From Zygaena filipendulae (Eukaryota > Arthropoda > Insecta > Lepidoptera > Zygaenidae): a DNA stretch of 64,000 nt. Of the stretch, positions 32,870 to 44,040 are shown in pieces. The notes under the pieces were generated by a model. The model ran no database searches. It was given only the letters and a program-made list of their open reading frames with translations, and was not told where the DNA came from. The translations under genes were made by a program, and so were the position numbers. The stretch's first letter is position 1, and the number at the start of each line of letters is the position of its first letter. The stretch spans positions 11,934,001 to 11,998,000 of the forward strand of contig OU015653.1 of assembly GCA_907165275.2 (NCBI GenBank), in the 5' to 3' direction.

Positions 32870-34859
32870 GTAATGTTTAATATCGGTCCCTTTGAAAATT
32901 AATTCATTGTTATAACAAAACTGAAAGTCGTACGTACCGTATTTATACAGCGTGTAGTCGTAACTTGAGGATCGTTTGGAGGAAAAGTGTACAATGATGT
33001 GGCACCTATACGATGCTATACTATTTAAATCAGCACTTCTCTCGCGGTTTCACATGCATTTCGCGTATTTCTCTTTAAGGAGTTAATTATCTTATGATTT
33101 ACATTCTGAAATACATTGGCATTAATACCGATTTTCAATCAGTTTTCTATCCTTCGACAACGGTAATTTTTCTAGATGAAATGTCCTTTTCTACACATGT
33201 TGTAGAATATGTATCTGAAATTTCATGATGATCGGTCGGGTAGTACGGCGTGACAGCGTAACAAACTAATAAACAAATACATAAATTCAAATTCCATTTC
33301 TGACCATTGTTAGGATATAATATTAATCTTAAACGATTCGTGAACAAATCACCCTCAAACGTTCTTAAAGCAAATTAAACGATACACCAACGTCCCAAAA
33401 ATAAATATTCCGTCCAAAACACTAAACCAAACACAAGATTCTATCTAGGAAGGCATTTTGCGCCGTGCCGCTTGTAAATTCCACCCATCTTGCTCGAATA
33501 CAGCGTAATTTCACCCTTAGCGTGAACTGAAATAGCCCTTACGACTATGGTGTTAAGGATGCCGTGTCCGGTAACTGTGTGTTTGTAGTTTTGTAAGTAA
33601 ACATTCAGTGCGGGCCGAATTTGTTGCTATTCGGTACGGCCTCTGTCCGCCTGTTTGTGTGTTTACGGCAAATATAACACATAACTCGTCTTTGATTTGT
33701 CCATCGGTACACAAACGGCATAATAATTAGAGTCTAGAGACATATACGGACGGATGCATTATAGAAATTCCGCTGCCCGACAGCCACCATTTTAAGTACT
33801 GGGCAGGCGAATAGTTTTCGTAGAGTGTCTTCACTTAGTAAATCACCATAGACAATAATATTGTACAAGAGTGAAAAGTTATTGCGTCATCGTTACAGGA
33901 TGCTACGATAAAAAAGGTGAATCTATCAATCTGTATGTAGTAGTAGGTAGTATAGGTACTCAAATGTGTAAAATGCAAAACAACAAAAAGTTAACAAAGA
34001 AACAGCTTTATTGAACTGACGCCCACTGGTCAATAGTCACACTGGTGTTTACAAAATTCGTCTTCTAAGATTGACGCAGCTGTCGTCAGAAACTTTCCCT
34101 GCGTACCCAAAGCAGAAGAAAAATAAATTTTTATCAACAATTTTTATGACGGTGACGTCAACGGCATTGTAATTATGACGTCAAAATTCGTGAACACTAG
34201 GTAGGTACATATTTCAAGCATTCATGTTCAATCTATTAACGTATTATGTATAAAGAGCATTTAGGACTCTTAATGTCAAAAGGTTGCGTCTTAGATTATT
34301 TACATATGTAGATAAAGTTCAGGCATTGATGTAAAAAAAAATTGCGTAAATCCTAAAAATATTATCCATTTGATATCAATGAGCTGTGGTCAAAATGAAA
34401 AAACCTAAGTATACCTAAACTATCCCAAATAGTGTTTCTTTAGAAGTTTTGAATTTAGGAGATAAATACTGACATACCTGCGCAGTATTACGTGTCTGTG
34501 TTCTGGTTAGGCACACTTACAACACTCCATCTAGACATGTATATGACCGAAGGTTGTGAGTGGCTTTGACGCTCATTGAGAAAATTACATCAAGTCACAA
34601 GAGACGTTACAATCCTAATTACTTTGTCTCACAATATTTTCGGATCCAAAAATGTCCTCTGGGTAACTTATTTTTAGACTTTGATCAATGCTTTCAGACA
34701 GTGCTATATACATTCATATTTATTACACAATTCATTACCGACACTCAAAGAAATTTTATATACCCTATACTAGGTGTTTTTCTCGGTTTCATCCACGTAT
34801 TGGTACATGAGATTTTCTCTCTGTACAGAAATTTCGATCAGTAGGTAGCATATACCTTG
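32870..34859. other. Unassigned AT-rich DNA
   Basis: No gene or repeat family recognised. Two TGACGTCA sites stand at 34145-34179 (GGTGACGTCAACGG and TTATGACGTCAAAA), apparently outside the MITE family. The 94-codon frame at 34560 is AT-driven. Confidence 0.35.
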
Positions 34860-35170
34860 GTTATTTTTAACTTTTTAGTGTGTTTTGAAGTCGGTTTTAA
34901 TTTTCTGTTAAAATTTTATTTATTTTTCGCTTTTAGGTGGGTGGGTTTATAATTTATAAAGGGACAATTTATCTACCGAAATCGCTATAGGTGAGCCTTT
35001 GATATTTGAAGTTTCCTCGATTTCTCCGTGATCCCATCATCAGATCCTGACTTATTTACAATGGGACAACTTGAAAATATATACCGTCTTCGAGTGGTCG
35101 CGTAACAAAAAGATACAAAAAAAAACATGGTCGAATTGAGAACCTCCTTTTTTGGAAGTCGGTTAAAAAT
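34860..35170 (-). repeat. AAGTCGGTT repeat
   Basis: Starts TTTTGAAGTCGGTTTTAATT and ends GAACCTCCTTTTTTGGAAGT, CGGTTAAAA. The reverse of the right end begins a copy at 53341-53420. It is a recurrent sequence in moth DNA in my experience; I cannot assign the class. Confidence 0.45.
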
Positions 35171-35439
35171 ACGCAGTCTTACCTGAGCCGCGGTTCCCTC
35201 ACTTCCCTGATTCGGTCGTCAGATTTGTCGCCAATAGGCTATTTGAATGCAATACATATAAGTAAATGTATATAATAAATAGAGCTACCCTACCTTTCCC
35301 ACCCTGGTGTACCTAGACTAAGAAAATAAATCAAACAAGAAGTAGAGTAAACAATAAACATACAGTTAGATTAGAAAGTAAATAAAAATAGAGTAAATAC
35401 AAATATAGCTAGAAAAATTAGTTAGAGATAGCATCGGCA
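35171..35439. other. Unassigned DNA
   Basis: Nothing recognised. Confidence 0.3.
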
Positions 35440-35597
35440 AGAACCGATGGAAGCACAAAAGATGACGGATGAAAGAAAGATATAGTATGCAGAATGAAAG
35501 TACGAGAGGCATACAAGCGAGAACTAGTATGAAAGGATTATGTAGAAACAGGCGCCGATCATGTTGGCGGTAGCTAGAAATAAAAAAAAAAAAAAAA
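35440..35597 (+). pseudogene. Possible LINE 3' end with poly(A)
   Basis: A frame broken by one stop reads KVREAYKREL, stop, KDYVETGADHVGGS, stop, and is followed within 10 bases by a run of about 18 A (35580-35598). An ORF end right before a poly(A) run is what a LINE insertion leaves. Family uncertain (RTE/R1-like is a guess). Confidence 0.3.
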
Positions 35598-35672
35598 CAA
35601 CAATCAACCAAACTCTCTTTCGAATTTATAATGTTAATGTAAGTTAGGATTAATAAAATTATTAGGTACTTA

Positions 35673-35906
35673 CTAGCTGTGCCCCGCGTTTTCACCCACG
35701 TGAGTTTTGGAAATTTCTTTCAAGAAAACACACGTTGTTTCCTACAAACCTTGCAACCCCTTTAACCACCCTTAGGGGTTGAATTTTCAAAAATCCTTAG
35801 TGCACACGGCACGGCACTTAAGAAATATTTGTGCAAAATTTTTCATTTCAGCTGTGCATTGATCGATCAGTCAGTCAGTTTCTGCTTTTATGTATGTATA
35901 GATAGA
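35673..35906 (-). mobile_element. Helitron, same subtype as 3793-4014
   Basis: Reversed CTAG at 35673-35676, reversed TC at 35905-35906. The hairpin is intact except for one base (CCCGCGTTTTCACCCACG). It touches the next copy with no base between. Confidence 0.7.
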
Positions 35907-36150
35907 CTAGCTGTCCCACGCGGTTCCACCTGCGATAATTTCGGAGATCCCGCGAAGTTGTTCGATACAAACTTTGCCGGGGCTTTTCATCCCCATAGGG
36001 ATAGAATTTCGGAAAATCCTTTCTTGTCGGATGTCTTCGTAATAGAAAAAATACACCCTCCAAGTTTCAGGCCTCTACGGTTAAGGCTGTACGTTGATCC
36101 ATCAGTCAGTCATTCAGGAAAAGGCATTTTATAATTTTTATATGTGTAGA
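35907..36150 (-). mobile_element. Helitron, same subtype, abutting
   Basis: Reversed CTAG at 35907-35910, far end GGCATTTTATAATTTTTATA..GA at 36149-36150. It differs from its neighbour at many positions, so the pair is not a fresh tandem duplication. Confidence 0.7.
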
Positions 36151-36481
36151 TAATATTTTGTGGTAGGCATAACTTTGAAAACGTTAAAGCCAGTCGCCGC
36201 AACATCCTCGCGGTCATACATTTTGCATTTCCCGATTTTCATACGAGTGTAGGCGCGCATTTAGTAGTGGCTAACGGAATATTCGACCGCAAAACACAAA
36301 TTGTTGCGAACTGTGTTTATATTGTTGTGTTCTGTACATTAGTTTTGGTGTTCGGTTGTTGTGGTGGCCGGTATTTTATTAGAGAGAAAAATAAAACGAT
36401 CTATTTAAATTTATTGTTTACAGTTGAGTCACGATTCTTTAGTTAAAAAAATATTTTTATACTTAGCAATACGCTATGAAA
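36151..36481. other. Unassigned DNA
   Basis: Nothing recognised; one GC-richer stretch at 36190-36300. Confidence 0.3.
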
Positions 36482-36735
36482 TCCTACTAATATGATAAAC
36501 GCGAAAGTTTGTAAGTATGTATGGATGGATTGATGGATGGATGGATGGATGGATGGATGGATGGATGGATGGATGGATGGATGGATGTTTGTTACTCTTT
36601 CACGCAAAAACCATTTAAATGAAACTTTACAATAATATAGCTTATACATCAGATTAACACAAAGGATACTTTTTATCCCGGAATTCCCGCGGGAACTCTG
36701 AAATTAACGCGGGAGAAACCGCGGGGCACAACTAG
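36482..36735 (+). mobile_element. Helitron carrying a GGAT microsatellite
   Basis: TCCTACTAATATGATAAACG start, CTTTTTATCCCGGAATTCCC, hairpin GCGGGAGAAACCGC, CTAG at 36732-36735. It has both ends and few decayed bases, so it is among the younger copies. Confidence 0.8.
36517..36588 (+). repeat. (GGAT)n microsatellite
   Basis: About 17 GGAT units, one interruption (GGATTGAT), at the position where related Helitrons have a single GTATGGATG. The 68-codon frame with repeated PSIH is a by-product. Confidence 0.9.
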
Positions 36736-38374
36736 TTAATTATAATTTTTAAATTAAGTCATTCTTAGTTATATTCTATTTTAAATGTAAAATTCTGATT
36801 TGTATTGTTTGTATATTGGGTGTCAAACTTTATAATTTGTTTTTGGTTCACCTGCAAGTATACAACTTTGTGATTTAATTAACGTATCTATACTTTTTAA
36901 TTGCTTTACCCAACAGTAGGTACGTAGGTACCTATGTTTTATGGGAATAAACTGATGTATATATAACAGGCTGGATCTAGACATCAGATTATCTAGATTT
37001 AAATATAATATGTATTTTTAATAAAAAAGTATTAAATTCTCTATAGGTACCTTTAAATTGTAACGTTTCTTACTGTGATGTGAACTGAAATGACAGATTT
37101 AATAGGTAGGTATGTATTATCTAGACGCTACAAAATACATGTAGAAAAAACGTAACATCTATATTGTAGTCGCTTACAAATAATTGATACCTAGACTAGT
37201 TACTACTAATAATGCTTCAATACATAACATAATATTATTGTGCAAATTACTTCAAACTATTTATAAAATCGAGTGCACGGTCCTATGACGTGTCATTACT
37301 TAATAACAAACCACAAGGGTGTTGGAAACTTAAAAGAAAACGTCAATGCTATGTAAATTTACAAACTCCTGAAAAATTTATAGCATCTAAAAGTAGATAT
37401 GACAGGAGCTTCAATTTTGGAGAGGCTGTCCCATTGGTCGGATCCATGATACCTACTCAATGGCAATTAACTTGTCTTCCGACGCCGGGGGCGGTCGACA
37501 AATCAATTTTCTGCCACCCCCAGTGGCCACCCCTTGTGTATCTTTACACGCCGCGCCGCCGGGCCGTAGCTACAAGAGTTTTATATTTACCTCTAGACAC
37601 GTTCAGGATGATCTAATGTGCTAGAGTTAGGCGGAGCGGTAATTTGACCCTTTAGTCTGATAACTACCTACGTATATAAAATTTACTTTTGAATTTTGAA
37701 AATGTGAATATTGGAATTTAGTTTTATCATAAAGCCTAACTGAGATCAAAATATAGAGTCATTCGCTACAAAAATCATATCTTCTTCGATATTTCATTCA
37801 AATAGAAACGATAGGAGAATTATGTAAAATAGTACATTTGATACTAATTTAAGATGATAATCCTGCAGGATTCTGCAGGATTGTTATCAAAATGTTTAAA
37901 CACAAAAATAATGCCCAAAACAGCTACTTTTACCGGTTTAGTTTTTAATAAACTTTTTTATATTAGGTAAATAGGTTGCAATAGTGCAGAATTATAAAAA
38001 TCTATAAATTAAATCTCTCTTTAATTATAATGCAGCAAGCACCACTTGTTTACTCCTCTAAATTATGCTCATTAAGTACAAACGATTAGCTTTTGATGAA
38101 AAGTCCTAAGTTATTCAACGAGTATTCTCATTTTATAATCGATTACGGTCGTCGGTTGGCACAACGCAGCCGCCCCGCGAGGGTAAGTAATGGCCATAAA
38201 ATTATTGTAACAACGTTTGGACAAGTTAGTTATTGAATCACATTGGAATGCATAGAAAATTTTACAGCTACTTGAACTTTGATCATGTTTGCGATGGAAA
38301 ACCAATACTTGAACGAGTTACTTGCGACCACATAAATAATGATATAGAGCCGCGTGATCGTCTATACGTAGATA
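36736..38374. other. Unassigned DNA
   Basis: Mostly AT-rich. A 108-codon plus-strand frame (37290-37616) ends in a GC-rich patch (37480-37570); no motif recognised. ATCCTGCAGGATTCTGCAGG at 37860-37879 is a small tandem palindrome. Confidence 0.35.
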
Positions 38375-38500
38375 TAAAAATTACCAGCGAGGTTTCACCC
38401 GGATTAATTTCAGAGTTACCGCGGGAATTGTCTCCCTATGTCCTTTTTTACCATTGACAACGCGTGTATGCAAACCTTCATGATGAGTTGAGTTGACGTT
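38375..38500 (-). mobile_element. Helitron, degenerate
   Basis: Reversed 3' body (GAGGTTTCACCCGGATTAAT, GAGTTACCGCGGGAATTG) and reversed ACAACGCGTGTATGCAAA. Ends not preserved. Confidence 0.5.
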
Positions 38501-38956
38501 GGGTAGTTAAGGTAACATACCCATGCCTCGTGAGCGTGACTCATCTTTTACAAATATAATATTTTTAATAACAGTTTTAGGGCTTACCTATTTATATGTA
38601 TTTGTTTTCTCTGTCACGTATACGAGTATTAAAAAGCACGTCGTTAAAGTGTCGAAGTGCTTCGATGCAGGAATAGTGGTGCGCGATAGTGCTGGTACAT
38701 CGATAAGTCTAATAGCGTCCGATCCAATCTCGTGAAATGGCTGCAGCAGTGACCATTCATGATACCAGACTGGACAATGGACAGACCTATTTCAGGGTAC
38801 ACAATACGTTAAGTGTTTCGCTGAAAATAAGCTTTGCAAACAAAAACTTCGTGATATGGATCCTTCCTCACTCATAATATTCCCCAAACTGTTCGCCACG
38901 GTTTCGCTCATGAAAAAAGGGTTCCCTCGGGGACTCTTATCGTGGCGGTCAACCAT

Positions 38957-39116
38957 CGTCGCGGGAAAAATAGATTGTGTGAATATGACGTCAATCGGTC
39001 AAAGTTATATGTTCACTACTACTTTTTTTATATATTTATCGTTGATGCGTCTGTTAGTGATGATATAACTTTGACCGATTGACGTCATATTCACACAATC
39101 TATTTTTCCCGCGACG
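38957..39116. mobile_element. 160-bp perfect palindromic MITE
   Basis: 54-bp arms (38957-39010 and 39063-39116) are perfectly complementary around a 52-base loop. The outer ends read CGTCGCGGGAAAAATAGATT. Each arm holds a TGACGTCA. No clear target duplication. A 70-codon frame crossing the left arm is a by-product. Confidence 0.7.
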
Positions 39117-39449
39117 AAAATTTAAAAAAAGTTGTAAAGATTTATTTTGACATCCATAACTTTTTTAATTTTTTTTAAACCGAAGAAATCTGAAGAAAAA
39201 AAAAGCAAAAACTCACAACCCACTTGAAAACCAACTTAATATTGTGCTAAGACAAAATGAAATAAATAAATACCTACTAGAAGTGAGACTACCCCTACGT
39301 GAAAGAATGCCATCCATTTTCATATAAAAAAAAAATTCTGTGCGTTTATCTCTTTCCATAAATAAGCTTCCGTTGCGCGTACCGTGTTTGGAGTCAGTTC
39401 GCAGGTATGTGCGTTATTCCCTTATGGCATGCTCAAACTGGAGCCACAC

Positions 39450-39895
39450 AATGGGCATGCTGACTAAATTTTTTTTAGTTCGTCTTGTAAATTAACAAAA
39501 AATATTGGAAACGTATTTTTTCTTTTTTTACGTAAGCAGAAAATAACGGCGATACATTGAGTTGAAATTTCACGTGACGTCACTAATCGGTGAAGTTTGT
39601 AGTGTTAGTGACGTCATGAGCCCCCACCCTAAACTTTAATGCACTTTATCTCTGTATACTTACATTAATTTGAAAAATAAAAAAATAGAATAGAATAGAA
39701 TAGAATAGAAAAAAGTTTATTTGATACCATAAAGATAAAATAAGTACAATCGTGAGACTTAAACTAGAATAGTTGGTACCAAAATGGCTACCACTCAGCA
39801 TTATGCCGTGGCAATATGTGTTTATTGTTTTTTTTATTTTCTAACTGACGGACTAATTAGAATTTTGATTTTCAAAAGTCGTCAACATCCCTATT
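39450..39895 (+). mobile_element. TGACGTCA-carrying MITE, copy B, interrupted
   Basis: Both ends present (AATGGGCATGCTGAC; GTCAACATCCCTATT) and both TGACGTCA sites intact. A reversed LINE tail (39683-39826) sits in the middle and explains the extra length of about 120 bp. Confidence 0.7.
39683..39826 (-). mobile_element. LINE/SINE tail with (TTCTA)n end
   Basis: Reversed: (TAGAA)n, then TTTATTTGATACC, ATTGTACTTA in reverse, and ATTATGCCGTGG. On the minus strand this ends in GGTATCAAATAAA plus the pentanucleotide tail, like a LINE 3' end. It landed inside copy B of the MITE. Confidence 0.6.
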
Positions 39896-40984
39896 TAGCG
39901 CGCCTTTTTTGCTGAAATGAAAAACTCCGTAGGCTGGATTTATCCAGTTTAAATTTGTGTCGAGTGTACGTGCACAATAAAAAAGGATGCAAACTGCAAA
40001 CACAAGAAGTTAAACTTTTTGTAAGTAGGGACGCTAACGCCACCAATTTCAACCAATGAAATTAATGTAATAGAAGACACGTAATGTAAAATTAAAATAT
40101 TCTCACTTTACTTCAAGTTCTTTAACATCTTTTACACAAGAGCGAGTGCTTTTTATTAAAGTTTATTGTAGGTACTGTACGTACTAACGGTTCATGTATT
40201 GATCTATTATCAATGATCCATATGAACGATCCAAAATCACAGAAATTACAAAATAGAAGTGACATCGACTGAGTTTTGTATGGAAACAAATGAAAACTAG
40301 TGTCGCCCGCTGATTTTCGTACCTACACAAAACTATTTATCACGAACATAAACTTTCATCAACGGCAACGTAACCAAATTCACTAAACGTAATTTTATTT
40401 AGTAGGTACCTAATTGTTTTCCAAATTTTCAGTTTTGGGAGTTTTGTGAAAAATATATGGAATATCAACAAAAGAAGTTTTGGGAAAGTTATAGCATTGG
40501 CTCTATCTAAAATTCTTTGCAACCATGGCGCTCCTGGCCTACCTACATGACTTCTCTAATTAATTTATTTTTCTCTGTGGTACTAACATTAATGTACCTA
40601 CCTATATACGATCCAACTGCCGCGAATGTGAAGTGGAACGGATCAAACCGACGCGCCACGACTCGCGGCTCCGCTCCCGTGTTCCCATCAATTTCAACAG
40701 TTCTTTACGTAAGTATACGCTGGTATTATCGATATTTCACGTCACGACCGCAATATGTGTCTCGCAGCACATAGTTCGGCTTTGAACTGACACCTGGGGA
40801 TCATTGGACGCGCCGACGTTGATATGTAGTAAGTATCCTTGCATACGAGTAGTTCCATCTCGTGCGAAGTCTCGTGAGAAATATGTTTATGGGAAGTCAG
40901 TTGTATTGCAGAAAAAGTGTCAACGTGTCTACAGTAACCAATGGATGTGAACATATTAATCGCTTCAGCAAACAGCTCTCATAG
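39896..40984. other. Unassigned DNA
   Basis: No gene recognised. 40610-40690 is GC-rich and lies in an 85-codon frame without motif. Confidence 0.35.
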
Positions 40985-41095
40985 TAGAATTTGTAATAGG
41001 TATCTATGAATGCCGCATGCCAAGTTGGCCATTTGTGCCTATACATACATATTGTAATAATTTGTGCAATAAAGAATAATTAATGAAATAAAATA
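40985..41095 (+). mobile_element. LINE 3' UTR tail
   Basis: ATGCCGCATGCCAAGTTGGC, CATTTGTGCC, then TTTGTGCAATAAAGAATAAT and an (AATAA)-like end. Same layout as 12400-12585. Confidence 0.55.
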
Positions 41096-41296
41096 TTTTG
41101 ATCGCATTATTATCTAATTAAAATACACGTAAATTTTTTTACTTCTCATGATAGTAAAGCGCTTGTTTGAAGCGGATACAATGAGACTTTTTCTGTTCTC
41201 TTGAAATTTTTGTGTTTAATTTTTTTTAGGTAAAGATAACACAAACTGACACAAACGTTGGTGATCCTTCGTTCTGTTTCACGAAATATAAATACC

Positions 41297-41792
41297 TTAA
41301 GACGATCGTGTGCGTGCAAATTTTCATACAAAAAGCCAAACCGTTTATCTCCCCTTAAACATAGACCAATTTTGATGATTTTTTTACATGTTATTGATGT
41401 ATTGGATAACTAGGGCTGTACGTTTTGATTTTAAAGAAATATTGCTTATAACAAAAGTTATTAGCATCTCAATATCCATATTTTTTACAAAAAATCTTCT
41501 TTGAGTTTTTTAATTTATTAAAGTTAAACTAAACTGAATTACTAAATTAGAAAAACGTACAGCCCTAGATTAAGGTGTACTGAATCGAATGACACCAAAA
41601 TTGTCTCATTTAGTGAAGGTTTAGGGGGGTAGAAAAGGTTTGGCCCGAAACAATATTTCAGAAGGAAAAAGTAGGCACTCGCCTCTAGGTCCTGCAAGTC
41701 TCTCTATCGCACGATACGGGTCGGCATGAAACAGATAGACTTTTTGCAAATACCTACTCGCGACGCGTCTCGGATGGAAACGATTCTCTTAA
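41297..41792 (-). mobile_element. 496-bp TTAA-flanked element, copy 2
   Basis: TTAA at 41297-41300 and 41789-41792. It is the reverse complement of 14281-14776, same length and no mismatch found by eye, including the nested TA-flanked MITE at 41411-41567. The flanks differ at both ends, so the TTAA-to-TTAA unit itself moved. Confidence 0.7.
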
Positions 41793-42351
41793 TCTATACT
41801 ATCTTTCTGTACTTACTAAATTCTAAAGAGGCAAAAAAATCGCTGCCATACTACTGTGTCAAAGAATGCAGTGCGCGCGCACTTCTGATAATAATGGTCA
41901 TAACTAAAGTTAAAGTTATTTTAGAAGAAACTGGATAGAAACGGACACAGTGATTGCGTATTTCGAATGTAGTTAAGACTTTACGTCTCGGAATCGCAAG
42001 AAAACTAAGAAACTTCGCGTTGTTCAGTTTAACAGGATTCGCAGTTCCAAGTTGCAAACAGGAATGGCTACAATAATGATAGCATTAGTTGCGTACATAT
42101 ACTGAGTAAGACCAGAGAACAAATTAAATTACTATAACACTTAAGTAAAGTTTTCAGAAAATAAGTATTGATATTATCTTCAATTTAAATTAATATAGGT
42201 ACTTACACTAGTCGGACGTTCTTGTGCTTGGACTGAGGAGTTATAAGTACCTATTAATTTTTGCTGCTGACTGTAACAGAAGATTACCTATCAAAAAAAG
42301 ATGTACTCCTACCTAATAAAAAAATACCATCATTCAATTAGTTGATTTCAA
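41793..42351. other. Unassigned DNA
   Basis: Nothing recognised. Confidence 0.3.
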
Positions 42352-42415
42352 ATGTGATAAGTTCGACGTTCCTGCGGGAATTCCGAAACTCACGCGGGTG
42401 AAACCGCGGGGCACA
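42352..42415 (+). mobile_element. Helitron 3' fragment
   Basis: GTTCCTGCGGGAATTCCGAA, hairpin CGCGGGTGAAACCGCG, decayed end CACACCTA. Confidence 0.6.
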
Positions 42416-42487
42416 CCTATGTTAAAACCTTACCATATAAAGTAAGTAAAAAAGTAGTAAGGTAGTAAATTTGAGTTTCATTTTAAA

Positions 42488-42692
42488 CTAGCTGTGCCCC
42501 CAGTTTCACCCGCGTGAGTTGCGAAATGCTCGCGCAGGAACTCGGGACTTTTCACCGTTTAAACCTTCCCTGAAATTTCATAAATCTTTCATGATCAAAA
42601 TTTGCCAAATCGGTCCAGCAATTCTCGAGTTTTACCGAGACAAACGAACAGCAATTCATTTTTACTATGCATATAAGATAAGATATAAGATT
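42488..42692 (-). mobile_element. Helitron
   Basis: Reversed CTAG at 42488-42491. The body has AAAATTTGCCAAATCGGTCC and AGTTTTACCGAGACAAACGA. The far end runs into AAGATAAGATATAAGATTAG. Confidence 0.6.
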
Positions 42693-43752
42693 AGTGACAG
42701 CAATTATTAGAGAATAATTACTAGTTGATTATAGTGGATGAACTGAAATGAAGATCAAATCAATAATAATAATTAATCATTGCATGCCAATTAAAGAATC
42801 ATGCAATAACAATGTATTGTGAAATTATACACCAAAATAGTTATATGACGTGTCTCATATTCCTTATCGTGATGCGAAGTCGCTAGTCGTCCGCTAAACG
42901 GATGACTAAACAATGTCCGAAGTGTAGCATCGAATAAAATGGTAGTGTCGGGGTTGAATTTCGAAGGTTAAAAAGCTATAGATACCTACTCACTAGGTTC
43001 GCATTTATAGAGATGTAAGATCAACTCTCAGCTAAGTAAATCTTAATCTGAGGAAAATTACACAAATTTTTATTATTATTCATAAAAAATATTAACATAA
43101 TACGCACCTTATGATACCTACCCCTCACAAAAAGTATAATAATTTGTTGAAAAAAAAATAAAAAATAAAAAAGTACATTCCTAGTGCAAAATAACTAATA
43201 TGTCCACGGCTACACACTAAAAACTAAAACTAAGAAACTATGGAAAACTTATTAACTAAATCACCACACCAACCAAAGACTATAAAGCCACGGACACTAC
43301 ACAATTGCAGTGCACACATTTTGATTAAGAATATCAGCACACGGACTTTTTGCTCAATCTAGACTTTAGAGGAGGTCGATGAACTTTTGCAGGATCCTAC
43401 TTTAAGTAATAGTTTCCCAAAGTAAATGATAAGTGCAGACAAGATCTGAGCAACGTCTGTGTATCCTGGCCGCAGTGTTTGAGTCAATTTGTAAATGATT
43501 CCACTCACGTATCTAATATTGTTTAAGGGATAATACTTTTACCTGCCCCGGGAAATTATATTGTCTCACATTAGATCGACAATTTCGTTCCGGGTTTTGT
43601 CCTTCTCGCACTTGAGTTAGAACTCTTATTGTCTCATGTCCGCAATGGGAAAAAAACATCGAGCTGATAGAGACCATGTTTAATGTATATTACAACAATA
43701 GAAAAAAATAGGTGTTAGATAGACTTTCAAATAGTATAATTCATTATAAGAA
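42693..43752. other. Unassigned DNA
   Basis: No gene or repeat recognised. TTATTGTCTCAT and ATTGTCTCACAT words at 43560-43640 hint at a decayed repeat. Confidence 0.3.
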
Positions 43753-44040
43753 TCCTTACTTAAACTATAAATGCAAAAGTGGGTTTGTTTGTTTGTTACG
43801 CTTTCACGGCTAAACGGTTCATCCGATCACGAGGAAATTAAGCATACACGTTGTCAGGGGTACAGAGAAGGACATAAACTACATTTTATTCCGGAATTCG
43901 CACGAGAACTCTGAAACCCCTGACAACAGGTATGCAAAATTTCATAATGATCGGTTGAGCCGTTAAGGCGTGAAAGCGTTACAGACAGACAGATAGACAG
44001 ACAGACAGAGTTGCTTTCGCATTTATAATATTAGTAGGGA
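43753..44040. mobile_element. Head-to-head pair of Helitron 5' halves
   Basis: The left half runs forward from TCCTTACTTAAACTATAAAT to GAGAACTCTGAAA (about 43922). The right half runs backward from the 44040 end (reversed TCCCTACTAATATTATAAAT) to CCCCTGACAACAGG (about 43920). The halves are clearly different copies. Both outer ends are 5' TC termini and no CTAG exists inside. The right half has a (GACA)n expansion at 43980-44010. Confidence 0.7.

Noticed and set aside
35829..36134. 101-codon plus-strand frame
   Set aside because: Covers two abutting Helitrons in the reverse direction; no protein family.
36443..36649. 68-codon minus-strand frame with PSIH repeats
   Set aside because: It is the translation of the GGAT microsatellite inside a Helitron, not a protein.
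37290..37616. 108-codon plus-strand frame with a GC-rich end
   Set aside because: No recognisable motif and the first half is AT-driven; not enough to call a gene.
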